From positions 1 through 19,134 of the forward strand of contig JAJIRX010000873.1 in the NCBI GenBank assembly GCA_023853785.1: DNA of 19,134 nucleotides. Direction: 5' to 3'. The DNA is from Psilocybe azurescens. Taxonomy: Eukaryota; Basidiomycota; Agaricomycetes; Agaricales; Agrocybaceae. Shown here piece after piece: positions 1 to 10,525 of this stretch (its first letter is position 1; every line of letters starts with the position of its first letter). Below the pieces are notes generated by a model, which searched no databases, was not told where the DNA came from, and saw only the letters and a list, made by a program, of their open reading frames with translations. The position numbers and the translations under genes were made by a program.

Positions 1-3000
1 CATAAATCGTCGGTTTCTCCACGAGAATCACCATTGTCCCGATGTATGGCCAAGGCGCGCGAGAGGACGCCAGTGGCTTCGTCCCAGTCCTCTTTTCCGA
101 TATGAATTCTTCCAAGTATATGAAGATATTCTGGGTCTTCATAAGGATCCCTTAAAGAAATCGAATGTTCGATGTGAATTTGCGCATCTGGCAGACGAGA
201 ATGGAGAAGAGATATAATAGCGAGACCTGAAACGCTCTCGGCTTGCCCGATGATGATATCTCCTCACGGGCGCTTAACTCAGCGGCGTCCCTAAAGTAGT
301 TTCCTGCCTGATGAAGCCTCGATCGAAATAACATCACCGTTCCGAGTCCATTCAACGCTGTCGCCTTCCCAGATGTATTGTTCAGGTCCGAGAAAAGAGA
401 CGCTGCTTTAGAAAACATAGCATCTGACTCGCTGAATCTGTATAATTCACGCAGGGTGCCCCTGCGGCGAGTAGGTCGTATGCCTTCCCAGAAAGTCACC
501 GACTTTTCGTGCAATGCGACAGCCTGCGAATAGCTCCAAAGCATTTTCCGAACTCTTTCCGTTCTGTGCCATGAGTATTCCAAGGTTTAACGTGTCGTAA
601 GCGTATCCACCCACGTCCCCTGCTACACTGTGCAGGTTCTGGCCAAACGGAACTTTTCTTCGGCAAGGGAGAATTTGGATTGTTGGCTTAGCAGTTGGCC
701 AAGACATCCCAAGCAATCGGCACGTAACTTGAGCGTAGAGTTGGCTTTCGTTATTTTATCGTCCTCGACAGGTTCTCTCCTTGACTTTACGAGATAGGAT
801 ATAAGGATTTGAAGACGCCCATTAAGACCGCGCCAGTGAGTACGTTTCGTAGTTCCTGGTTTTCCAATAAATTGGAATTATTCGTGTTGCGTAAGTCCAA
901 ATTTTCGATCCTATCGATGGCACGAGAGATAGCCTGAATAGACCCCTTCCCAGAAACGTAGGCATAGTGGGAGAAACTGATCGTAGCTTGTACTACTTCC
1001 GTGAGGTCTTGAATTGTTGCAGATTCTAAGGCCTCCAACAAAATTGCGTTAATATTTCCTGTTTCCTTCTCGAGACGAGATCGGATGGCGGGATCTGTAT
1101 ATAATGTTCCTTGAAGGGCCAATGAGATAAAATAACCATACAGGAACGCTTGAGTCTTTTCGGGCGCCCGATGTTGTTTGCGAATGAATAGGCGAATGGG
1201 ATTTAGAACGCGGATATTTTTGGCAGTGTCCTCATAAATAAGTGCATTTTGTCGGAGGCTGGAGATTGCCTTGTATACCATGATGTTATCGGGAAAGTAG
1301 GCTTCGCAGACTTTCATGCTATCTGGCGACATGCCATCCGGTAACATTGAAAGGACGCCAAGAAAAATCAACGCTCCGGGATCGTTTTGCATTCGTGGAC
1401 TGGAGATGGATAATTCAATCGATTTCTCGAGGTTATTCAATCGACCTCCTCCCTGTTCGACCATGGACGTACTCTCCCTCTGCCACCGAAGCCACAATGC
1501 TTCAGTGCTTTCTCCGTCAACGGAGGCAAGTGTCGCGAGAAGAGTTACTGCTAACGGCATACAGTCAACGGCTTTTACAAGGTTCCGGGCATAGTTATCA
1601 GACTTGCGAGAAATAGCTTTGAAAATGGTCATAGCAGAGTCGATGTCGATTGGTTTAAGGGGAGGGATAACTTCCGACCATCGCGTACCCGAGGGTTTTG
1701 AGACCCACGCATCGTAATAATCAAAGTTAGGGTGTCAATGGAAGTGATTTCCGTGAGTAAAGATTCGACCTGTGATCGTCCATCTGGAGGGTCCCATACT
1801 GTTTCGAAATTATCCAGGACGAGAAGACAGGGGTTATTGTGCAAATGAAGAAGAAGGGTCTTTAGTATGTTACCCTCCATGGAGATTGCAAATGTTGTGG
1901 CGAGGTCAGACAGAAGAAGGTCCGCTGAAGAGGTTGCTTCACAGGAAATAAAGTATCGATCTTGCTTGAACTTTGTGCATATGTCGTCGTGGTGGAATAT
2001 GGTAAGGGCTAAACTAGTTTTACCAATTCCACCCGGTCCCAGGATACAGAGTCGAAATGGCAGATTACTTTGGGAGCAGTTCTGGAGATGGGTGCATATG
2101 GCTTCGATTTCATTGCTCCGCCCAATGAATATTTGAGGTCTTGGCCTATGAGTGAAAGATTTGCGCGAAGGTGCTTGTCTATTGCTGCCAAGCCTTGCCT
2201 ATTGTAATATTAACGGGGACAGAAGCCGAGCCAAATCCAGCTTGTTTGCTTACCATAAATTGATCTGAACCAGAACTTTCGGCATATTTACGAAGCTTTA
2301 TCACCGATTTGAACTGTGTTCATAAGCCAATTGAATCCTCAGAACTGGGATACGATGCTAATTTCCATACCTGAAACATGACGATTGCGTTATCTAGTCT
2401 TCGATCCTGTTCCGAAATTTTCTGGATGATTTCATCTCGATTAGAAATAACGCTTCTGATGCGCGACTTCATGCCAGACTTCTTCAGGTCATCGAGGAAG
2501 CTAAATATGGATTCAAAGACTCTGACCATGACATAAGTGCAGATTGACAGTAATAAATAATGCTGAGACCAACCCTTGGATTTGCAGCAGGTCGCCTTTA
2601 ATCCCGGACATATCCAGGATTTCCTTTCCGCGGTCAGATGCCAATAAAGCTTCAAAAACAACTCGAGAAAAGCCTACGACCTTCTCTACAAGTTCGTCGC
2701 ATCGCTCTTTATGAGTTTTGATATCCTGGAGTCAGTGAAAGTTTAGATTACGCATATAAAGTCAAAAAAACAAAGACATACATCTGAGATCTCGATGATT
2801 TTCAGTGCCACTCCTACAATAATCTTCACATAAGGCACTTCACTAAAGGCTTCCAGGACATCTTTAGTCAGGCTGAGGAGTGCTTGAAAATTAGCGCTGG
2901 CCCCTAGGTCCAGAGGTATTGCGTTATTTGTTGAAAGGAAAGGGGTAACGAGATGTCGCGTTGTAGATATTACACTTGACCCAATTGTAGACCTCTCGAT

Positions 3001-3128
3001 GCTTTCTGGTTGAACTGGTGAGGAGCTGAATTGTTTTGCAGCAGCTTCGGCACTTGGTTTAGAGGATGATTGAATATTGTCCTGTACCACGCCTTTCCGA
3101 GAAGCATCAGTGTTATTCACAATATCAT
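1..3128 (-). CDS. NLR-like STAND NTPase: helical N-domain, NB-ARC/NACHT-type NTPase, TPR-type repeats (3' end outside window)
   Basis: Probable fungal NLR-type signalling ATPase. Exons read leftwards: about 3120-2782, 2725-2574, 2521-2371, 2313-2254, 2198-1 (open at the edge), with GT-AG introns of 52-57 nt. The first four exons encode an all-helical domain of about 200 residues. In Agaricomycete NLRs this position often holds an MLKL/HeLo-like bundle; that link is from family knowledge, not a search. Exon 5 has the P-loop GPGGIGKT (about 2037-2014), a Walker B-like LLVLDNF, TMRG and the PLAVTLLA motif. Helical repeats follow, resembling TPRs (for example AYDTLNLGILMAQNGK and YLHILGRIHIGKEDW). 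Frame breaks that no intron explains lie near 1693, 829, 635, 486, 458 and 247, yet both sides stay recognisable. No in-frame ATG opens exon 1; the ATG at 3128 would fit if one base is missing at 3121-3122. Ligand and partners are unknown. Confidence 0.82.
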
Positions 3129-3904
3129 TATTTCAACGTCATGGCTTGCCTTCCTCCTCCTCTTTTCACTATCGTAGAATAATACCGATCCCCTAGGCCT
3201 CGCTACTACACTGTACTTCTGCCCCACCGGGGTAGCTCGATACATTCGACCTCAACCAAGCCTCGAGTGGACAGACAATGTAGACGATGGGTTGATGTCT
3301 CTTACGACGAGACAAAGACGTCAGAGTGATACTATGGAAGTGTCGCCAGTTGAAACCATTTCAGGTCCCTGGAGGTACTTGGGAACGAGGTAGTAACGTA
3401 ACGCATAACACAAACCTTACGCTTTATGCATGTCCAGCCTTCTTCACAAAGTTCTCTTCACAGAGATTGCAGTACTATGTCTCATGAGTCAGTACGCCAG
3501 TGAGTAGTACTATTCTAACAAGACACTCTGGTGCACCAAGTAAGGACAGATGCTTAAATTCATTATGTTACTGACACAAGCCTTTGCAATCTGAATTGAC
3601 AGGGATGGCAATGATTAGATGAATTCTGCAACAACATGCCCTCATGTTCATATTTCATTTCATGTTGCCTTGTGTTGGTCTCAAGTTGGTCCAGGTTAGC
3701 CCGCAAGGGGCGATACAGACACCAAAACAAGCCATCTTGGCGCCCTTGGCGAGATATAAATCAAAATTTCTCCTTGCGGCTTGCTTGTGGCCTCCATAAC
3801 CGACAGCAATACCCCCTAGTTTGACAAGGGATTCCTTTCCGTTCGTCGTTGAGATACCCTTTCATCACTTTCTTATAGGCATTTGAGGCCTGGTTTATCC
3901 AAAA
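3129..3904. other. Divergent intergenic region between NLR and first GH79 gene
   Basis: About 0.8 kb with no recognisable gene on either strand. It must hold the promoters of the leftward NLR gene and the rightward GH79 gene. The only element I would point to is the TATA-like site at 3755-3760, listed separately. Confidence 0.6.
3755..3760 (+). promoter_or_regulatory. Candidate TATA box of first GH79 gene
   Basis: TATAAA lies 145 bases before the ATG at 3905. The second GH79 gene has a similar site at a similar distance (7234-7240). The assignment rests on sequence and position only; no transcription start is visible. Confidence 0.4.
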
Positions 3905-6372
3905 ATGCTTGTTTCAGCTTTGTTGCTGCTTCCTAGCATTTTTTCAACGGCGCGAGCGGTTACAGTCTACGGTCAAATACCCTTGCTCAGACAGCCACTG
4001 GAACCTCGGGCACTAAAGCAACTCCAACACTCCCGGCATACGATAAAACTCTGCTGCAGCCACCAGCAATTGTGGAACCAGCACCTGGAAGCGCGTACAC
4101 TTTATCTCTTCAGAAACGATGCCGCTGTGAATGGTCTCTCAATACCTCACGTCGGGCCTGGATTTTGGGGATTCTCTATTGAAATGTCGGTGCTCAATCA
4201 AGTTTGTGCGTATACTTTTCTGCTTCTACGCATTCTAGGCTGCTGTACTCATCCGAAGGTCACTTTTTCAGTGGGAAAAATTCGTACGTTCTGCGACATG
4301 CATGTATGACGATGGTTTCTAACCATTATTGACATCATTCATAGCTCGCTTATTCAGGTCCCGTTCTTGAATCTTATGGCCAATCTCGTAGAACGATCAG
4401 GTGGTGTTGTCGTTCGGATAGGCGGTAATACTCAGGAATTTGCAACTATGGTACCTTTCCTTGAAGATGGCAAAACGTTCGACAAAGAAGATTCAGGATC
4501 TACACAAACAGTATGTTTCCAGATGATACATTGCATGTATTCGATGTCTAAAATCCTACAGACCAAAACCCCGCAGTTCTTTATACAATTGACATGTTTT
4601 ACATGGCGGCTAATATCTCATCCATGCTCAATGTCAAATGGTTTTTCGGTTCGCATTCACTTCGAAACATTCTGTTGCTTGATTATTGACATCTGGTCGA
4701 AAAGGTATACCTTTTAACGATTCGGTCAATTGGCGTTTAACCATCGCAGAAGAAGCTCAAAGCATCGTTGGTGACGACTTGCTTGCGCTACAGGCCGGCA
4801 ATGAACCCGATTTCTACGAACAGTACGTCTTGTCTCAGTCATAAGAGTCGTTCTTCATTCTGAAAGAAATGCAGGTTCGGACGCCGCGTTACATACACTC
4901 CAGAAATGTACTCTCAGGAAATCGAACAGCTTATTACCGTAATAGACGCCAATGATCGTATCCCAGTCAAGAATATGCTGTTAGGACCCAGTGTAGCTAC
5001 AGGACCATGGACGCCTGAACAAGTTTGGGAAACAGACTTCATTGAACGCTTCAAGGATAGGCTGCATGCCCTTACTGTTGAACAGTAAGCTATGATCTTG
5101 CCTGTTCTGTTTAAAGTCTTACTGATGATCATTTTACGACAAAGTTACCCCAATAACAATTGTGCCGCGGCGTTCGGTACCGGAGCACAAATAGTCGATC
5201 CTCAAGACATCTTCCCTGAATATCTTTCACATACAGCTGCAGTTGAACTTGTGAGGCCGTATATAAACTCCGGAAATCTTGCAGTGGCAGCTGGAAAGCC
5301 GCTATATATGTTTGAGACAAATACTGCATCTTGTGGTGGATTCGCTGGTGTCAGTGATAGCTATGGTGCTGCTCTCTGGGCGATGGATTACGGATTCCAA
5401 ATGGCATATGCCAACTTTACGCATGGGATGCTCCACGTGGGTGGACAGAACGTCTTTTACAATGTAAGTGCTCATCAATTAAAATTGCCCTCGATCGCTC
5501 AAATAATATCACCCCAGCCTTTCACCGCGCCTCCGACAAATCATTCGGGATTTAACCAATGGACTGCAGGAGCAATCTACTACTCAACCATTGTACTTGC
5601 TGAAGCGTTTGGAAAGACTAACACATCCAGGATCATTGACCTCGGGGCAACTCGGGCTCGGTGTATACGCCTTCCTATGCCATATACGAGCAGGATAAGT
5701 TGAGCAAAGTCGCTTTGTTTAATTACATGGATGATGGGACCAACACCCGTGATTTGCTGGTCACCATCACAGTGCCGACAGGAGTACCGGCGACTGTTGA
5801 GGTCAAGTAAGCAGTTTTGGATCATTTCTTCGTCAAAACGACGAATTGACAAAAAATAGATACCTCAATGCAGATTCGGTATCGACCAAGGATAACATAA
5901 CTTGGGCGGGCCAGGTAAGGACATTTACACTGACTGATCGTCAAACTTAAATTTGATTCCTCGTCCTTTAGACGTTGGGTAACCAGTATGAAGTCGACGG
6001 CCGTTTCAAAGGGGACTTAAACATAATCACCATCAACTGCGACACTGTAGCTGGTACCTGCATCATCCCGGTTCCCGCTCCCGGCTTCGCACTAGTCTTC
6101 TTGGACAACGCCGCGGAACAGTTATCCGTCGGACAGGCCACGCAGACGTTCGCGACAACCGCATACAGCAAGACCCGCAACACAGCGACCATTGATCCTG
6201 CAGTGCTACAGACCTCGAATGGACACTCTGGGGAAACCGAGACGCCTATTGGAGCACGAGTGCTGGAAGCACGAGCTCCGCCGAAAGGCAGGCTATGGTC
6301 CTGCCAGGCATCGTCGCATTCGTCGCGGTGCTTGTGAGTGGGATGTGGGTGGTGCGAGCTATTGTGCAGTAA
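3905..6372 (+). CDS. GH79 beta-glucuronidase-family enzyme, secreted, copy 1
   Basis: Glycoside hydrolase family 79 (heparanase/beta-glucuronidase clan), expected to release glucuronic acid or its 4-O-methyl form from glycans such as arabinogalactan proteins; the exact substrate is inferred. Ten exons: 3905-4205, 4272-4283, 4345-4510, 4562-4648, 4705-4822, 4875-5084, 5145-5463, 5518-5806, 5860-5914, 5972-6372. The start ATG has A at -3 and opens an 18-residue signal peptide ending ARA. Family motifs: GLSIPHVGPGFWGFSIEMS, RIGGNTQEFAT, AGNEPDF with the acid/base Glu at 4803-4805, and MFETNTASCGG with the nucleophile Glu at 5314-5316. The C-terminus is a Ser/Thr-rich stretch then a hydrophobic segment, as in GPI-anchored or tail-anchored enzymes. 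Frame breaks: near 3981, 4112, 4276-4280, 4570, 5643 and 6252, mostly one base lost in C, A or G runs. Corrected length would be about 654 residues. Upstream member of a tandem pair. Confidence 0.92.
4272..4283 (+). other. Microexon (exon 2) of first GH79 gene
   Basis: Exon of 12 bases, TGGGAAAAATTC, between the introns 4206-4271 and 4284-4344. It encodes the middle of the family motif VLGKNSS, which needs 13 bases and six A instead of the five seen. The second copy has the same microexon at 7748-7759, also one A short. It is easily missed by gene callers. Confidence 0.75.
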
Positions 6373-7400
6373 ATTGCCAAGGACCATTCAAGGACAAGAA
6401 AAACTCACCAAATTTAAATTTATGTATCATTATTTTCCAGCATAGTCTGGGTAGTTTATGTAGTTTATCCATCGGACACTTACTTTTATTAGTCGTATCT
6501 TGACGATGGACGAGGGACTCTGTCCACTTTATAACTAGAACACTTCTTTAATTTACCGTTAGTGTCGTATATTCGTAGATTATGAATCACCTACTTGCTT
6601 GTGGTTAAGATGGCACAAAGGAATGAGTGAACAGTGGCGTTACAAAATCCTGGGAACATCAAGAGGTATGCTGTGAATAGAACATACATATGTGCCAACA
6701 CCCTTCTTCAACTTTTTGTTCTCTACCGCTCCCATCAAATTTCGAAAAGTTGAAGTAAATCCTCTCGTCGCACCAACTATCGCAATTGGTGGATTGAATC
6801 AACATACAGGGTTATTTGTGAAAACGTCTGGCTGGTACGGGTAGGACTTGACAAGAGGGAAAAATGCAAGGCAGATTTTCGAGCACAGTCGTCAAACTCT
6901 CGACTTCAGAAACGTCAGCGTCGGCTGGGCCTACTGGAACTTAGCAAATCGCTGGTATGTACCCAGAATCTTTCAGGCCTTTGTTCAGCCCTTGCTGACC
7001 CCTTTTCTTAAGTACACCTGCCAAGTCGAGGCCAAGGCTTTCTGATACCGCGTTTCCACAACACTATCCTACCAGACCACGCTGGCGACCAGGATATAGC
7101 AGGATGTTGGCCCGGTTAAGACAATTTCTTGGCCCAATTGACGCAGAATAACCTGTCTGATGCACCGGAAAGGCTGTTCTTGTCCGAAAAGGTCCTGGCC
7201 AAGAGCCAAGTCACTGCTATTTTCTCGAGTCCGTATAAAATTGCTCCGAAGGACTCCCACATTCGCACAATCAAAGTGACGACAAGTACAACTCCTTTTC
7301 CCAAACTTCTCCTTGTTCCCTCATACTAGCCAACTCGCCTGTCTTTACTTTTCTATCTTTTACCTTCTATTATTAAAAACCTTGGCTGGCGCAAAGAAGG
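6373..7400. other. Spacer between tandem GH79 genes
   Basis: About 1 kb holding the 3' region of copy 1 and the promoter of copy 2. The last 100 bases before the ATG at 7401 are pyrimidine-rich, common in fungal leader regions. I see no gene, and no clear similarity to the region upstream of copy 1 by eye, so the duplication boundary is not visible here. Confidence 0.55.
7234..7240 (+). promoter_or_regulatory. Candidate TATA box of second GH79 gene
   Basis: TATAAAA lies about 160 bases before the ATG at 7401, matching the placement of the site before copy 1. Support is positional only. Confidence 0.4.
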
Positions 7401-9887
7401 ATGCTCTGGTCATCACTATTGTTGCTTTCCAGCTCCTTTACCGCGGCAAGAGCGGTGACAGTCTACGGACAAATTCCCTCGCTCAAACCGCAACCGCTGG
7501 ATACGCTCAAGCTACTCTCAAAGCTTACGACCCACTCGAGCTTATTCCTCCACCTGTACCCAGCCCACCGCCAGCATCAGCGTATACCCTAAATCTTGAG
7601 AGAAATGCCGCCGCAGTTCCTGGATTGTCAATACCTCACGTTGGTGGTTCGTTCTGGGGTTTTCAATTGAAATGTCTGTTATCAGTCAAGTTTGTGAGTT
7701 CAGTTTGTTGCGCTCACTCTTTCTTTGGCTGAGAATGCAACTTTCAGTAGGAAAAACTCGTAAGTAGAAGAGACTGAGATGTTACTCCACGATTTCTGAC
7801 TTGGCATGAGCGATCTAGGTCATTCCTCGCAGTTCCTTTCCTCAACCTCATGGCGAATCTTCAGGAGCGTTCTGGTGGCGTCGTCATTCGTATTGGTGGA
7901 AATACACAAGAGTTTGCAACCCAGATACCTGATGGATCTCTTGACTTTGGGCATACATTCGCCAAAACAGATTCTGGATCGAATCAAACGGTTTGTGATT
8001 TTCAAACAACAAAGGTCTTTCTCCTTACGTCAGAATTTAGACCCAAACGCCTGCTGTGCTGTATACCCCCGATATGTTCTATATGGCGAATAATATCTCA
8101 GAGATGCTGAACGTCAAGTGGTTCTTTGGTATGGTCTCATTAAGTCCAGTCACTTATGCACGTATTCAATCATACTCAAGGCATCCCTTTCAATGATTCG
8201 GTCAACTGGCGTCTGACAATTGCCGAGCAAGCTCAAAATATCCTAGGAGACAATCTCCTCGGCTTGCAAGCCGGAAATGAACCCGATTTTTACCTGAAGT
8301 GCGTTCAGGAAGCTATCATGCGTCATCTTGCCTAGTCTAATATCTTGCATCGCAGGTTCGGTCGACGTTCCACGTATAGCCCTCAAATGTACACTGACGA
8401 GGTTGCGGATCTGATCAAAGTCATGGACGATAACCCAAACATTCCAGTCAAGAACATGTTGATTGGGCCCAGTGTTTCCAGCATTGAGTGGAAACCTGAA
8501 CAGGTTTGGGAGACAGGATACATTGAGCGTTTCAAGGACAGGCTGTATTGTCTCAGTGTCGAACAGTACGTTTTTTTTGTCAAATGACCCTTTATACGGC
8601 ACTTATCAAATGACACTCTCCAACCTTCCGTTTAAAGCTACCCCATGAACAATTGTGCAGCACTGACAGGGCCCAGTCCTGGAAATCCAATTATTGACCC
8701 ACAAGACCTTGTTGACGCGTATTTCAAGCATGACCTACCCATGACTCTTATGGACCAGTATCGCGAATCGACGAGACTCGCACAAGAAGCCGGAAAGCCT
8801 TTTATAATGTTCGAAACTAACACTGCGTCGTGTGGTGGGTTCCCTGGACTGAGCGACAGCTATGGCGCAGCGCTTTGGGCATTGGACTATGGACTTCAGT
8901 TGGCATTTGGCAACTTCACACATGCTTTGCTGCATGTCGGTGGTCAAGACACATATTACAACGTGCGTGCATGATCTATGGGTCTTTCTTGCCCTCTTGC
9001 GCTTATATCATTTCCATAGCCTTTCACTTCGCCCCCAACTAACCAATCGTCCTACAACGCATGGAGCGTCGGTGCTATATACTACTCCACTATCATCATC
9101 TCTGAGATCTTTGGAAAGACCAATACTTCGCAAATTGTCGATCTTCAGGGCAACTTCGCTAATTCTTATACCCCTCAATATGCGATCTACGAGAGAGGGA
9201 GTACTCAACAAAATTGCTATCTTCAATTACATCGACGATAAGACCGGGGCGAGCGATTCGCAGGTCACGCTGAATATTCCAGGCGGCGTACCGGCGTCGG
9301 TAAGAGTCAAGTACGCCAAAATTTCATGACGACTTGATTGCTTTATGCTGATTCCTACATCCTAGGTATCTATTGGCACCGCTTATTACTTCAAGAAGTA
9401 ACATCACATGGGCCGGTCAGGTAAAGAAATTTCGTCCTTGACAATGCTTTCCTCAATCTCACCCAACCTACCCTCTAAGACACTGGGCGGACAATTCACT
9501 GTCGACGGTCGCTTCAGAGGCGAGCTGAACATCACTACGGTCAGCTGCAACACCGCCGCCAACACCTGTATCATTCCTGTCCCCGCTCCTGCATTCGCCC
9601 TCGTCTTCCTCGACAGCGCATCCGAGGCTCTCTCCCTCGGCCAAGCAACAGAGACGTTCTCGACCTCTGCATTCACTCAACAGCACAACACCGTGACATA
9701 CGAGCCTGCCACTGTTTCGCTATCGAACGGGCGGTCGGGCTCCGACCGTGACAAGTACCTGGGCACGAGCTACGGGTATAAAGAGAGCAGCAGCATTGCC
9801 CTGAGGCTGCCGCTCTTCTCTTTCAGTCTGGCACTGGCCATTCTGAGCGGTGTCTGGGTCGTGTGCACGGGCACTCCTATGACATGA
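7401..9887 (+). CDS. GH79 beta-glucuronidase-family enzyme, secreted, copy 2
   Basis: Paralogue of the gene at 3905-6372 with the same ten-exon structure: 7401-7693, 7748-7759, 7819-7990, 8041-8128, 8181-8298, 8356-8565, 8638-8962, 9020-9310, 9366-9420, 9480-9887. The ATG has A at -3 and starts an 18-residue signal peptide ending ARA, then a Pro-rich stretch (IPPPVPSPPPAS). Motifs: GLSIPHVGGSFWGF, RIGGNTQEFAT, AGNEPDF with the acid/base Glu at 8279-8281, and MFETNTASCGG with the nucleophile Glu at 8813-8815. The C-terminus is Ser-rich, then a hydrophobic stretch (LPLFSFSLALAILSGVWVV), suggesting a GPI signal or membrane tail. Frame breaks: one C missing near 7476-7478, one T near 7660, one A in the microexon, one extra G near 9197-9199. 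Allowing for these, about 657 residues. In exon 6 it is about 66% identical to copy 1 by hand count, so the copies are not recent. Confidence 0.93.
7748..7759 (+). other. Microexon (exon 2) of second GH79 gene
   Basis: TAGGAAAAACTC lies between intron 7694-7747 (GTGAGT...CAG) and intron 7760-7818 (GTAAGT...TAG). It supplies the LGKNS residues. One A more would restore the frame, the same defect as in copy 1. Confidence 0.75.
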
Positions 9888-10504
9888 TAGTTGAACTCGC
9901 GGGCTTTCGGTTGGCTGCTATCATCCATGATTCCACACTATCTACACTGGATTATTTATACTAGTTTTGGACAATTTGACGTCGTGTATGTAGAACTTTA
10001 TTATCCTGCTTTGCGGGGCCTCATTCTTTTCAACACACCATTTCGCGCAACAAATATTTTCTCGGGAATTCCTTAAAGATACAAGCGGGGGAAACTTCTA
10101 ACTAGGTAAACAAAAAATATGCCCAAGAGAGTCGTGGGCACTCAAAACTATAGAGCAAGATCGATTATAACGTGTGTTATAAGCTACTCTAAAAAACATA
10201 TAAGAAGTGATGAAGCCTCCTCGATAACGGCAAAAGAGAAGGGTAACGAACGAAAGCAGGCAACAGCAATGATGGACAACCAGGAGGAGGTATAAATGTA
10301 CACTAGATGAAAAAGGTTCAAATGGGGAATTCTGGGCAAGAGTGAAAAATGGGTTTGGTTATGCAAGAGGTGGACGTTCTACTGATTAAAAGCAGCCTGA
10401 TAAAGAGAAATGAGGACAGTAATCCACTCCAAAAGAAAAGGAAAAAGGTGACACATCAGGGGAAAAAAGGTCATCCAGCCAGGAATCGACCCGACGCGAG
10501 GCGT
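9888..10504. other. Convergent intergenic region between GH79 copy 2 and ligase copy 1
   Basis: About 0.6 kb between two stop codons facing each other. It should contain both 3' untranslated regions and polyadenylation signals. The right half is purine-rich on the plus strand. I see no gene in it. Confidence 0.55.
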
Positions 10505-10525
10505 TTATGAATGCTTGTACACCTC
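10505..10525 (-). other. 21-nt terminal coding exon of ligase copy 1
   Basis: Intron 10600-10526 (GTGCGT ... pyrimidine-rich tract ... CTAG) joins QID to EVYKHS and the stop TAA. If this intron is kept, the frame ends at once as QIDVRTF. Copy 2 has the same arrangement (14708-14688, EAYKTT then TAG), which supports the splice. Confidence 0.75.

Noticed and set aside
3905..9887. Programmed ribosomal frameshifting as the explanation for the breaks in the GH79 genes
   Set aside because: The breaks are many, differ between the copies, lack slippery-site and stimulator structure, and include positions in unrelated genes of the window.
10465..10500. On the minus strand GGGTCGATTCC followed by a T run, resembling the 3' half of a tRNA with a Pol III terminator
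   Set aside because: The T stem does not pair, there is no matching 5' acceptor half, and the expected body overlaps the end of the ligase gene.
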